Part shown: piece by piece, positions 44,563 through 56,300 of the stretch
Layout of the letters: each line of letters opens with the position of its first letter
How positions within the stretch are numbered: the stretch's first letter is position 1
Source: Zizania palustris
Lineage: Eukaryota; Streptophyta; Magnoliopsida; Poales; Poaceae
NCBI GenBank assembly: GCA_019279435.1
Contig: JAAALK010000288.1
Location: 69,744,757 to 69,808,756 of the forward strand
Length of the DNA stretch: 64,000 nucleotides
Direction: 5' to 3'
Notes under the pieces: generated by a model
What the model saw: only the letters and a program-made list of their open reading frames with translations
Database searches by the model: none
Told to the model about the DNA's origin: nothing
Position numbers and translations under genes: made by a program

Positions 44563-47500
44563 TAGATGAACACCTACTTCCAGTCTCGCCTTGACTGGGT
44601 CGCTACTCCAGACCTTCATCCTCCTCGTAGTAGACGGGCTCTAGTGGTGTAAGTCAACGGGGGTGAGTACAATCGTACACAGCAAGCCACCGAATGCAAA
44701 TTTAATGCAGAGTAATAACAAGGAAGGTAGTGGCTAATTTTGCGAAAAAGCATATTTGTAAAGCAATTAAATGTGATCAAGTTATTAATACAGAAATGTA
44801 AACATGTGTATGCATCATCTTCTAACTCGAGGGGTACAGTCAGCCCACCCTCGCTCAACAGTCCTTACATGTCATGAATAACTCAACCATTCAAACAATT
44901 GTAAACTAACTGTGAGTAGTCAAACAACTCGCCCTTGACCGTGGGCTCGACTTTTCGAAAAGATTTAAACTCTGATCAGAGGTGTGCCACTGTACCCACA
45001 AGGCGCGCACTCATCCCTTACACCAAAGTGTAACGAGATGACCCATTCCACGGGAACTCGTGCCAAAACCTTCCATATGGACCGCTCCAACCCGACAGCA
45101 CCCTCTTATGGGTTTCATATGGTGCCCCGACGCGTCGAGCCAACACCATACCCCCCTTGAGCCACGTCGGTACAAGTCACCCGCAGGTTGCTCCTTGCCC
45201 CCTCCACTATGGTGCATCGAGTCGGTTTGTTCCATACTTCCAGTTATGACTTACCCATTAGAATTGTGGTTAGTACGGAAGTGCTTTGCAACAGATCCCG
45301 CAGACCGGTCCTTATAGTGCCCCGGGTGTGACCAACCAATGCCCTAGCTTGCACCCGGAACCCACCATACTTATAACATAGCCAACTCCAACAGAGTCCA
45401 GAGACGAGAATAACGGGGAAATACATATATTATAATCCATCTATCTACGACTCATTCTTTTTATCCTATAGCAGTTGCGTCGGTACATTGGACACTAGCT
45501 AATATAATATTGTAGAGTGACAAGGAGTTAAGGATCGATAAGCATGGATTGGGTTTACACACAAGGACGGGGATCTACTAAATATAGTGTAAGGCTTGAG
45601 ATTAGACTAATGCAATATTATCCTATGAGTTATAGCGATAATTTATTAAACATGGGCACAATTATGATCAAAATGGGGGTTGTGACTTGCCTTGCTCAGA
45701 AAATGGTAACGGTGGAACCTTGGGGTAAAACTCCGGCTCCTCGACGATCTCGTAGTCTTCTCGATATGAAAAAATTAAACATAACATTCAATAAGCAAAT
45801 AAAAACATTACAACATTTACATAAAAGTGTAGGGTCTCAAATGAGGGAAAAACCCCCTTAATATTCTAAATGTATTAAAAGTTAATATCTTAATAATTTT
45901 CCTGATTTATTCCATGAATTATCAATTTTTCCCTAAGGGGTTTTTATTCATTTGTTTAATCAGAATATTTTGTGCTAAAGTAACATACTGTTTTTATGGC
46001 ATAAATCAGTAGAGAATAAAATGCTGAATTTAACAAAATTTGAATGGTAAAATTTAGAGTTAAAATGAGCAAGTTATGAATTTTCAAAGTTTAAATCAAT
46101 TTCTGAATTTTATTTTAAACAGGAAATGGGTTCTGGTCCATGGTGAGCCAGGCCTACGGTGAACCAGTGACTGTGTGCGTGGACCGGTTGATCCAGAGTC
46201 ATTGGATATGGATCAAGCAGTCAGGCTCGAGGCGGGATTGAATAAGTGGCATCGGACGGCTGAGATGGCCCCATACCCATTCGGCATAGATCAAGGGCTG
46301 GGATTAAATCCCTTTGGGATTTAATCAGGGCCCTCCGATCGAGATCATGCGGCTGTGATCTAAACCGGCATGGCACGTGTCAGAGAGGGTAAATTACCCA
46401 TCTTCTCCAGCGACCGCGGGCTTGGGCGTGGTGGCGACGGCGACGGCGAGGGGGCTAAGCCCTGGTTCTCGGCAAGAATGGAAAGAGGAGAGGAAGGAGG
46501 TCACGACCGTACCTGTGACGGTGGTGATGGGCGACTGATGACGTCCGGCGGTGAGGGGTAGACGTAGGGGACCTTCGGGTCAACGATGTCGGCGGCGGTC
46601 CGGTGGCGCTCATGACCAACAGAGGGGAGGCCGGTGATGGGTGGGTGATGGCGGTCCCGGAGGTGACGATTGTGTGGACGGCGGGGACCTGTGACGCCGG
46701 TGAGGGGCTGATGGAGCCGAAGCAGGGGAGGCGGCGCAAAGAGCATGGGCGATGCTCGGGAATGCAGGGTCTAAGGCGAAAGCGCGAGGCCGAAAGTGCG
46801 GTGAGGTCAAGGGTTCTTATAGGGGGCTCACCGGCGACGATATGGTAGGAAACCCAAAGGAAAACCGAAGCTTTTCCTTCCAATTCCGGCGAGCTTGCCA
46901 TACACGCAGGAGATTTCCATTTACGATCAAAACGCGTGGCTTTGGGTGGAATGAGATCACCGGCGATCGGGGAAGGGGATGCCGGGCTCAATTTTGGGTC
47001 TGGTGGCGGCCGGCGGCGGATTTGGGAAGGGATCCCTCCGGTGATGGAAAGGGGATCCCTTTCCATCGGGGAAGACGATCCCAACAGGTGGCCCCCACCT
47101 GTCGATGAGCGAGTGTGAAAGGGTGAGGCGACGACACGTGGGCCAGGGTGGGCAGCGACTGCGGGGCGACGAGTGCGGTTGACGGGTGGGTCTGGTCGGG
47201 TGCGGGCGAGAGAGAGAGACAGAAGGTGGTGCCGACAAGAGGGTCCCACTAGTCAGTGGCTAGGCTATGGGCTGGGCTGGGCCGAGAGAGATTGGGAGTT
47301 TGCGGCCCAATACTATTTAAAATGTATTTCCGATTTAAAATAATTCCATAAAATCAATCATTTGATTAGAGGTTGAATCATTGTTGATAAAAATTTGTAA
47401 AAATTCCTAAAATTATATCTTGGCCTCTAGATTCCACCATAAATTTTCTAAGTTAAAATTTAAAGTATTCCCTCTTGTTTGGCTTTAAAAGGGTTCTTTT

Positions 47501-47587
47501 GGTATTTTCTTTAACTAAATAAATCCTTTATATTCCAGAAAATTCATTTTCTTTATTTTATTTATTTTTAATTCTTGGGATGTTACA
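44563..47587. other. Right part of the giant solo LTR
   Basis: 3.0 kb, non-coding by my reading. 44563-46350 is mixed and holds short open frames with no recognisable domain. 46350-47280 is very GC-rich, with a 264-codon minus-strand frame (47249-46455) of low-complexity Pro/Arg/Ser content that I do not accept as a gene. 47290-47587 is AT-rich and ends with the LTR edge. Confidence 0.6.
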
Positions 47588-50356
47588 ATATCTTAAAATT
47601 AAAAATGAACAAATAAGTTTCCTTGAACGCATTCAAGGAAACATTTGTGGTCCTATACAACAATTATCCAGACCATTTAGGTACTTTATGGTGCTTATAG
47701 ATGCATCTACACGATGGTCCCATGTATGTCTCTTATCTACAAGGAACCATGCATTCGCAAAATTAATGGCTCAAATTATCAAATTAAGAGCTAGCCATCT
47801 TGAACATAGGATAAAATCCATCAGGATGGACAATGCCACTGAATTTAGCTCACGTGCATTTAATGATTATTGTATGGCTCTAGGTATCAATCTAGAACAC
47901 TCGGTACCTTATGTTCATACCTAAAATGGGCTTGCTGAATCTCTAATCATGAGAATAAAATTAATTGCTAGACCACTTTTACATAATTGCAAATTACCAA
48001 CCTCTTGTTGGGGTCATGCGGTCTTACACGCCGTAGATTTAATACAAATTAGACCAACTACATATCATGTAGCATCCCCGTTACAATTAGTATGTGGAAA
48101 TCAACCAAGTATTTCCCATCTACGAATATTCGGTTGCGCTGTATACGTACTGATATCACCACCGTAGCGTACCTCTATGGGCCCCATAGAAAATTAGGCG
48201 TATATATCGGGTATCATTCACCGTCAATCATCAAATACCTTGAACCCCTAACAGGGGATTTATTTACTACCTGTTATGCTGATTGTATCTTCGATGAAAA
48301 TAACTTCTCGGCATTAGGGGGAGATTTGTACCATAATAAATGCCTGGTTTTCAATCAATAGACCCACGTACTATAGAATCCGAGCAAGAAGTTCGGAGAA
48401 TAATAAATTTGCAACAACTTGCAAATAATCTGCCAAACGCATTTACTGATTATAAAGGTGTCACAAAATCTCATATTCATGCAGTTAATGCACCAGAAAG
48501 AGTTGAAATACCTCATCAAACAACTCATCTCCCAAATCCTAAAATCAGAGGGAGAGATCTGGTTGCAGAAAATGCTTCTCAAAAGCAATATAAAAAACAA
48601 AGGAAGATATCTTCTAAAACGGTAAATGATATTCAACCTTTTGTTGAAAGACACCAGACGGATGATTCTCATCCTAAATCTAGCATAAATGGGTGCACCA
48701 ATACAAATGCTATAACATCGGAAATATCTAACTTTGTAAATATGGGAAATACTCAAGAGTTAGATGAAATATCCACAAATTACATTAATTCAGGAGAATC
48801 TTATAATAGAAAGACTACAATTGTCGACATATATTTCTCCTCAAATATAGCTAAAGACCTCGAGGAAGATCCAGAACCTAAGACCATAGCAGAGTGCCTT
48901 AAGCACTTAGACTGGATCAAATGGAAAGAAGCTATTGAGGCAGAATTAAGCTCGCTAAGGAAAAGAGAAGTATTTACATCAGGAATACCTACTCCTCAAA
49001 ATGTTTTCCCCGTTGGATCGAAATGGGTTTTTATTCGTAAAAGAAATGAAAACAATGAGGTGGTGAGATACAAAGCGAGACTTGTAGCACAAGGGTTCAC
49101 GCAGAGACCCGACACCGATTATGATGAAACATATTCTCCAGTTATGAGTGGAATAACATTCCGATATTTAATATCATTGGCAGTACAAATGAATTTATCC
49201 ATGCAGTTAATGGATGTTGTGACCGCATACTTATATGGGTCATTGGATTCAGATATTTACATGAAGGTCCCTGAAGGACTTGATACTCCGAATCCAAATA
49301 TAAATCGCAACAAATTTTGTGTAAAATTACAAAAGTCGCTCTATGGCTTAAAACCGTCGGGTAGAATGTGGTACAACTGACTAAGTGAATTACTCCTTCA
49401 GAAAGGTTATTCTAACAATGATGATTGTCCTTGTGTATTTATTAAAAGATACATCACTGGATTTTGTATTATTTTAGTGTACGTTGATGATCTCAACATC
49501 ATTGGAACTACACAAGATATTATAGAAGCTAGCAATCATCTTAAGACAGAATTTGAAATGAAGGATTTAGGTAAAACTAAATTCTGTTTGGGTTTACAAC
49601 TTGAGCATCTTCCATCAGGAATATTAATTCACCAATCTGCATATATTGAAAAAATATTGCAAAAGTTTAATATGGATAAATCATATCCATCAAGGACCTC
49701 CTGGTCGTTCGATCTCTAAAAATGGACAAAGACTCATTCTGACCTAGGGAAGAAGGTGAAGAACTATTGGGACTTGATGTTCCATATTTAAGAATAATAG
49801 GATCACTTATGTATCTAGCAAATTGTACAAGACCGAACATTGCATTTGCAGTAAATTTGCTAGCTAGACATAGTGCGGCACCAACTAAAAGACATTTTGT
49901 TGGAGCAAAACAAATCTTAAGATATCTAAATGGTACAAGAGATCTTGGTTTATTCTATCAAAAAAATCAAGACTTATCCATGATAGGATATACTAATGCT
50001 GGATATATGTCTGATCCACATAATGCCATATCACAAACAGGATTTGTTTTCCTATATGGAGGTACTACCATTTCATGTAAATTCTCAAAACAAACTCTTG
50101 TTGCAACATCCACTAATCATTCTAAAATTATACCTTTGTATGAAGCTTCACGTGAATGTGTATGGCTTCGAAGAATGATTAATCATATACAACGAACATG
50201 CGATGTTAGTTCATCAGAATCACCTACAATTATCTATGAAGATAATGTGGCATGTATCGCCCAAATGCAAATCGGTTACATTAAGAGTAATATAACTAAG
50301 CATATTGCCCCTAAATTTTTTTCCCACATGAATTACAAAAGAATGGGAAAATAACA
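47588..50356 (+). pseudogene. Copia B integrase, RT and RNase H
   Basis: Continuation of copia B pol after the nested LTR. Integrase: VLIDASTRWSHV (first Asp), IRMDNATEFSS (second Asp), NGLAESL (Glu), with a stop near 47922 between them and another at 48166. A frame change sits near 48350 before the linker. A long open frame of 346 codons (48340-49380) contains the RT start, with WKEAIEAELSSLRKREVF, KWVFIRKR, VVRYKARLVAQGFTQRPD and YGLKPSGRMWYN, then a stop at 49378. RT continues with LVYVDDLNIIGT (about 49477) and LGLQLEHLPSG. RNase H follows (SLMYLANCTRPNIAF at 49800, EDNVACIAQMQ) and breaks off at 50341-50370. The catalytic residues are visible, but at least five breaks make it inactive. 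Confidence 0.9.
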
Positions 50357-50371
50357 GTTTTACAAACAAAA

Positions 50372-50697
50372 TCCTAGAAATGCGCCCCTGTGGCCCCAAG
50401 CAACAGCACGCATGCAGCGGTTGCGTGCAGCAGCACATGCACGCAGCGATGCATGCAGGCAGCGCGTCAAGCAGCAGGCGGCAGCGCAGCGCACAATTGC
50501 GCATGCAAGCGCAGCGTAGCGCGATAGGCGGCAGCAGCAACACGACTCCTGCCAACTGACACGACAGCGCCCAGACGGCGCAACTTTACGAAAGCGACGC
50601 GATTTTTCATCTACTATAAATATATCTGTATATTGTACTTAAAGAGAGATCAATAAAAAATAATCTTTCACAGTGTCCCGTTTTTCTTCCTCTAATA
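50372..50697 (+). repeat. Copia B 3' LTR
   Basis: 326 bp from TCCTAGAAA to CTCTAATA, followed by the target duplication AGATG (50698-50702). The first 14 or so bases of the LTR and the upstream polypurine tract are missing; LTR sequence joins directly to a truncated RNase H. It has a TATA box (CTATAAATA, 50614-50622) and a 60-bp GCAGC-rich segment absent from the 5' copy. Confidence 0.88.
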
Positions 50698-50702
50698 AGA
50701 TG

Positions 50703-51224
50703 TTCATCTATTTGGATGTTTGGATCGCTTGCGATACTTTTTTTAGTGTAAAATGTTATTTTGAGGATGAATGGTCGGATAAAGCTCCTGTTGGATTCTC
50801 ATGCGTATCGGTATGTCACAGGTAACTTGAATAATGAGTTGCAAGGCCTACAATTTTTATCGAGTGTGATGAAAAAATTCGGCATGTTCATCGATTGATG
50901 TTAAATTTTTGTTATCCATGCACTTTGATCTCACGTTGGTATCAATATAATTTGCTGATGAATTTTGTAAACAAAATAAAGATGAGTATTAACACAATAC
51001 ACGGCAGGTTTGGATTAATTAGTACAGTATGCTGAAAAATTCAAAGATTTGCGACTAAAAAGTTTGTATACTTTAATTATTTACCACTTGTGTGGATGAC
51101 AAGTAGAATCATCTGAATGTATAATGATGAATCAAAGTGGCAAATAATCGAAACCTATTTTTAGTAATGACAAATCATAGAATATTTCAGAACAAGAGAT
51201 TATTAATTACAGAAAACACTTGTT
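50703..51224. other. Intergenic DNA
   Basis: AT-rich, no gene or repeat that I can support. It probably includes the 3' untranslated part of the Gag-like gene, which is read toward it from 51225. Confidence 0.5.
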
Positions 51225-52262
51225 TCACTTGTCCACGTCCAAACCGGCCGATCCGCTCCGTTCGCCATCTCCGGCGAGGTCTCTCGCCGCCACCGCCTTT
51301 TTCCAGCACTGATGCTTCCGGCACTGGCACTGCGCCGATCGCGTGCTCACCGCGCTACCGAGCCGCGCGAGCATCATGCTTCCGCCTTCCTCCTCTGGCA
51401 CCGTGGCAGCGTCTCCTCTCCCGCTGCTGCTCCTCAGGCAAAACTCTTTCATCCTCCTCCGCAACTCGCACTGCGCCTCGTCATGGCCTTCCAAGGCGCA
51501 GAAACCGCACCTGCTGCCGGCCTCCTTCGCCGCGCGCCGTGCCTCCCGCACGCTCTCGGCCCGCTCCCAGCTTAGGGCGAGCGCCACGGCCTCGCCCAGA
51601 GCCTCCGGGTGCTGCGGCACCACCCAGTCCTGGAACTCGCCGCAGAGGCCGTTGACGAACACGGTTTTCAGGAACGCGTCCGGGACGTCCGCGCCGCCGT
51701 CGGGGAACCGCCGGAGGATCCCCAGCATGCGGAGGTGGTACCGGTTGACGGTCTCGCCGGGCCGCTGCCTCAGCGACATAAGCTCGGCGCGCGCGCGGTC
51801 GGAAGCGCCCGGAAGGCGGAAGAAGTCGAGGAAGGCGGTGCGGACGGCGTGCCACGGCGGTGACGAGTCAGCAGCGTCGGGGGCCGTGAGATCGTACCAC
51901 AGCCCAGCGTCGCCGTCGAGAGACGCCGGGAAGATACGCGCAGCGGCAGCAGGAGACGTGGCATTGTTGACGCGATCGAAGCGGGCGAGATGGGCGTCGG
52001 GACACTCACCGGGGTCCCCGCGGAAGACCGGTAGGGGCGCGACTACAACGTAGGACGCGGTGGCGATGTCTGGGTAGGGAAGATAAGAGGATGGTGGGGA
52101 ATCCGAGGCCGCAGGGAGCGACGGGGTTAGGTCTCGGGAGGTTGGGTCGGCTGAGGCCGGGGTTGGTGATCGGCATCGGTGCTGTCTGAGGCGGCTGCGT
52201 CGCCGTCGGCGTCCCGGCGCGTCGTAGCCGGAGACGGAGAGGTCGGTGGAGGAGTGGCCCAT
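51225..52262 (-). CDS. Gag-like protein gene (single exon, CCHC), possible domesticated gypsy gag
   Basis: An uninterrupted 345-codon frame, GC-rich, with an Arg/Pro-rich N-terminus (1-60). Residues about 78-232 look like the Ty3/gypsy retrotransposon Gag domain: VFRGDPGECPDAHLARF, LDGDAGLWYDL, WHAVRTAFLDFF, LMSLRQRPGETVNRYHLRML and FVNGLCGEFQDWV follow the usual order. A CCHC zinc knuckle is at 252-265 (CGFCALEGHDEAQC). The C-terminus is short and Cys-rich (CQCRKHQC near 312). There is no protease, integrase or RT after it, no LTR on either side, and no stop or frame change, unlike every retroelement reading frame in this window. The start is the first ATG of the frame. Two explanations fit: a domesticated gag under selection, or a recent truncated gypsy copy. 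Its function is unknown. Confidence 0.75.
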   Translation of the reverse strand: MGHSSTDLSVSGYDAPGRRRRRSRLRQHRCRSPTPASADPTSRDLTPSLPAASDSPPSSYLPYPDIATASYVVVAPLPVFRGDPGECPDAHLARFDRVNNATSPAAAARIFPASLDGDAGLWYDLTAPDAADSSPPWHAVRTAFLDFFRLPGASDRARAELMSLRQRPGETVNRYHLRMLGILRRFPDGGADVPDAFLKTVFVNGLCGEFQDWVVPQHPEALGEAVALALSWERAESVREARRAAKEAGSRCGFCALEGHDEAQCELRRRMKEFCLRSSSGRGDAATVPEEEGGSMMLARLGSAVSTRSAQCQCRKHQCWKKAVAARDLAGDGERSGSAGLDVDK

Positions 52263-53362
52263 GACTGATTATTTTCTTGCGCGCTTGGGGGAAGAGACAG
52301 GAAGTTGGAACCGCGATACGGCAACGATGCGTCGGTTCTATTCGGGCCGGAGGCGGTTGAATTGATGCGTTAAGTTAATGACAAATGGATGTTTGTTTCT
52401 AATTTAAATTTTATACGCGATCTTCTCTGCAACGATTAAAACTTTATGTTTATATTCGTAATGATTGTAAAACAAAAATAAAAATAGAAGAAAAATAGAA
52501 AAACGTAATATGGTATTCAAAATTAGGTTGTAAAAATTAAAATTTTGCTATTTTTTTTAAAAAAAACAAGGCTAAAAGAATGTAGCCCGATTTTATTTAA
52601 AAGCCAGAAAACGGCAAAAGCCCCCAACCATCCTTGGCATCATTCACGCATGTTTCCTCCTTTAGACATGCCGGCACCAACAACGTCCACCGTGAAAGAA
52701 AAGATTAAACTTTTTAGCGCAAGTAGAACAAGCACCCCTATACCGTTCGCAATACGAAGCACGCATGTACTTAGAACGGGGAATGTTTTCAAGTTTATGC
52801 ATGAACTAAGCTGCTTCATGTGAAATTCTTGTCAAAATGATGTGAAAAATTCATGAATATGACTGCATCCATGAGTTATGGACCGCTAAAAACTGGCACG
52901 CGTGCAACAGGAACATGTAACCGCTCCAAATGTCGCAGACAAACTACATTTTATACGTCAGTTTGATTCGATTTCATAAGCACACTTCGTTAACCAGTAG
53001 AGACGAGCTCATTGTCTGCCCATGGCAATGATTCAACTAACAGCAGAAACGAATAAGGGCTGGCTAAGCAGCCATTTCCAGAACAGAATCGTTAGGGGCG
53101 CCTGAATGGACAGACACCTTCTAGCGTTAATACTCTCATAGCTTCTGTCAAGAAAAGTCGGAAACTAATGATTCAGTTATGCAGATCCATTTGTTGGAAA
53201 CGATTAGCCTACACATTACATTTCTCACAATTTCACGAAAAGAGAAATAATACATTGCAATCAGAAACGTCTGGTTATCAAAATTTGCCAAATCAGTTTG
53301 TGGAGCAACCCTCTAGTTCTCTGGGATGTCATCTCGATCGTAATGAGGTTCTAGGCTCCCCC
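52263..53362. other. Intergenic DNA between the Gag-like gene and ALG9
   Basis: 1.1 kb, AT-rich, no gene supportable. 52263-52400 should hold the promoter and 5' untranslated part of the Gag-like gene (minus strand), and 53362 leftward the 3' untranslated part of ALG9. I see no convincing TATA box or repeat in it. Confidence 0.55.
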
Positions 53363-56300
53363 TTAGTCCGTTCGCAGCCTCCTCAGCAACTTATACAGGC
53401 CAAAAACATTGTTGCTCTGCCATCGGTATGGTATGAAGAACGACCGGTACAATGCAGGTGACATCTCTCTATCTAGAAAGGGTAGCGCCGCCAGTGTCTG
53501 GTGGAGTTTAAACCAGTTGTCAGATGGCAAAAACAGAAAACAGATCTTGGATTTCTTTAAAAAGATCAATAAGACCACTAATGTAATACCTCCCATGTTG
53601 ACATGTTACTCCCCCGGGATGGGTAAGGTCGTCTAAGATCAAGTTCCACCAGTAAATTACATGCCCCAATGTCTTTTAGCTGCGATCATAAATGCAAGAA
53701 GGATTTTGGAGTATTGTTAAGAGAAAAAGTGTGCTGTAAAATTTGAAGGCAAGAGAATACATATTGTTTGTCCGAGGCCTTATTCTTGTCATTGAAATAA
53801 GATGGAGCAGCAGCAGTGCCTCCCAGAGTTTCATTGAAGGGAAATGGAAGGAGCCCTCGAAAACCATCATCTATCCACCGAACTTCACTAATATAGGAAG
53901 GTATGAAGAACGATGATGGATAGCGATGCCACTCACTCCCAACACAAAGAACAGAACCTGAAAACAAATAGGTGCAGCTCGTTAATTCAAAATGACATCA
54001 TTTATGGTGTCTGACATTTTGTGAAACATCTATGAACCCCAAAAGGATTACTCAGTGCTATGCAAATATAGTACTCCATAATTAGCTCACAAGAAACATG
54101 TGTACAACTATCTCTACAACATGGAGCCCCATGAGAGGCTACAACAGATCATTGCAATAATAGGATCAAAACAGAAGCTGTTATTTTCTCTGGAGAACAA
54201 AATAGCTCTGCATACTAAGCATGCAAATATCAATAAAAGAATATTTGAATTACAAGAGAAACATGTTTAATCAATTGATCAATGCATTGGTAGGTCCTTA
54301 CCAGGCCCAGTATCTTCATGATATTCTAGATGCTGATAGATCTGCAGAGGAGCACCATATCCATTCAACATGGAGAATGTTCTGCTGTGGGAAGCACACA
54401 AAATGAAGCCCAGGATCAAAGGGCGCAGGCCCTTCGCTATCTGCCATATGTATAAGAGAATAAAAAACATCCATGGTAACAAAGGGATATATAAATTCAA
54501 CTGAGCTCTATAAGATCACCTTTTCAAAGATAGACTGCTCAGATGAATATTTATCATGGAAAAAATCAGGAAAGCTGTCGATAACAGCTGCAGCTGCAAC
54601 ACATATCAATGGATAGATTGGATTGAGAAACCTGCATAAACAGTTAGAGAAAAAATGGTCAGTTTCTGTAGTTTTCATTCGTAGCATACTTCTAACCATA
54701 AGAAACTAGAAGAATATCAGAAACAGTATGGTAAATAGTTGCTTCCATGCCCCAAAATAAGGGTCTTATTTTCTACATCAACAAAATAATGACAAGGAGG
54801 TATAACATGGTGACTACTCCAAACTTGTTGATTGCCACTGGCCACTGCATTACATAAGGGGCAAATTGGTTGATTCAGCAGACTGTCTAATATTAGATTT
54901 CAGATAATCTAAATGAGATAAAAATAGCTTTACTGAAATTTAAGCTCATTCTACGAGGGATCATGTTGATTAAGTTTAAATGTGCAACTCAAGTGTACTT
55001 TATATAGTTTACTATAACAGAAATAAAAAAATGTTTCACACAGAAGATGATATATACTATGTTGCATAATAAACTGATACATAAGCTAATAATAACATTC
55101 TGATGATTACCTTTCTTCTTTGTGTGCCTGCAAAGACATAAAAGCCAACCAAATGTAGAGAGGAGATACAACTATCAAAAGATCAGGGACATATTTCTTT
55201 CTTGCAAATGGCATAATGCCCAAGAATAGTAGGGCCAAAATGAATGCAAAATTGAAGTTATTGAATCCATTCCTAAAGTAGAATGAAAGCCCCTCAGTTC
55301 CATACAAGTGACTTTCACCACCACCAAGTACGTTATATTTCAGAAGATTGAACACTGATGCCGTCCATTTACCATAGCAGTAGTAATCAGTAACAACTGA
55401 AAGGACCTAGCATGCAAATTTCACAATCAGATCAAATTTGAACTATTTACATTGTAAGCGCAATGATAATATAGATCTGCTACTTACAAGAAGGAACAGT
55501 GAAGTCAGAAATCCAGATAGAAATACTCCTCTGAAAGATCCTCTAATTAGTGAGTAAACCGTAACGGGGAGAAACACCAAAATTGAGAAAGGCCAACCAA
55601 GGATAACTCCAGCAGCTGCAACAGAGACTGCGGCAGCATACTTCTCAAGTAGGAAGAGTGCTGATGAAAGTGTTAGAGCATACATGGAGAATGAACTTGG
55701 CAAGAAACCTGCAATACAAATTAAAAGAAGATAAGTTAACAGTTCAGTTTGAATAATTACACAATTACAATATAACTTCCATATGATAATATGGAATTGA
55801 AAGCTGAGATACATACTGGTACTGGCAAAGAAGCAACCACTGGTTAAACACAACATTGCAAGGACATAACAAGCAGATCTTTTTCCATATCTTCTTGAAA
55901 GAGCAACTACTAGAACAGTTTCTGTTATAGTTGATATAAGGCCAAGAAAGATTCTCACTGAGTAGAACACACGAACCTTAACAATCAGAAAATAATAGAT
56001 GAAATATGGTCAGTGATATACATAAATGATAGTAACTAGTAAGAATTAACTAACAAATCTTAAAATGTGAGAAAATAAAGAATAAAACACTACAAACCTT
56101 GTGCTCCCCAAAAATCAATGAAGCAGGCCCAGCTAAAAGACCATGAATGAAAAGGTACAAATATGATCTAAGAGCAAAGCTGGAACTGCAAGAATAAAAT
56201 TACACAACATCAATAGAGAAGTCATTTTATAGCGTCATTCATATACTCATGTATGATGTGAACAGTAGACAAATTTCTTGCAGTTATATTATATTGTCTA

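Larger units (their letters stand above)
33259..47587. mobile_element. Giant solo LTR (TGTAACGCCC...GATGTTACA) with a nested Sirevirus
   Basis: The edges are TGTAACGCCC at 33259 and GGGATGTTACA at 47587, perfect inverted TGTAAC/GTTACA ends, with a perfect 5-bp target duplication ATATC at 33254-33258 and 47588-47592. Without the nested Sirevirus it is about 3.2 kb (33259-33420 plus 44563-47587) and has no gag or pol, so I call it a solo LTR. Long LTRs with this kind of end occur in grass gypsy elements. The 46340-47330 part is GC-rich and the rest is AT-rich. The orientation cannot be told from the symmetrical ends. No genes are supportable in it. Confidence 0.85.
18931..50697 (+). mobile_element. 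Copia B, a Ty1-copia element split by two nested insertions
   Basis: The element is flanked by a perfect 5-bp target duplication AGATG (18926-18930 and 50698-50702). Its parts are 5' LTR (18931-19052 plus 30001-30165), leader (30166-31416), gag (31417-32343), protease and integrase start (32661-33258), integrase to RNase H (47588-50356) and 3' LTR (50372-50697). Subtracting element 2 with its duplication (10953 bp) and the nested solo LTR with its duplication (14334 bp) leaves about 6480 bp, a normal copia length. The order of events is clear: copia B first, then element 2 and the solo LTR, then element 3. The LTRs end in TA rather than CA, in both copies. It is inactive because of stops and the insertions. 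Confidence 0.93.

Noticed and set aside
46455..47249. 264-codon minus-strand frame in the giant solo LTR
   Set aside because: Low-complexity Pro/Arg/Ser/His content in GC-rich DNA, no domain, inside an LTR; expected by chance in GC-rich sequence.
51343..52053. 236-codon plus-strand frame opposite the Gag-like gene
   Set aside because: Antisense shadow of a GC-rich gene; the minus strand has the recognisable Gag domain and zinc knuckle.
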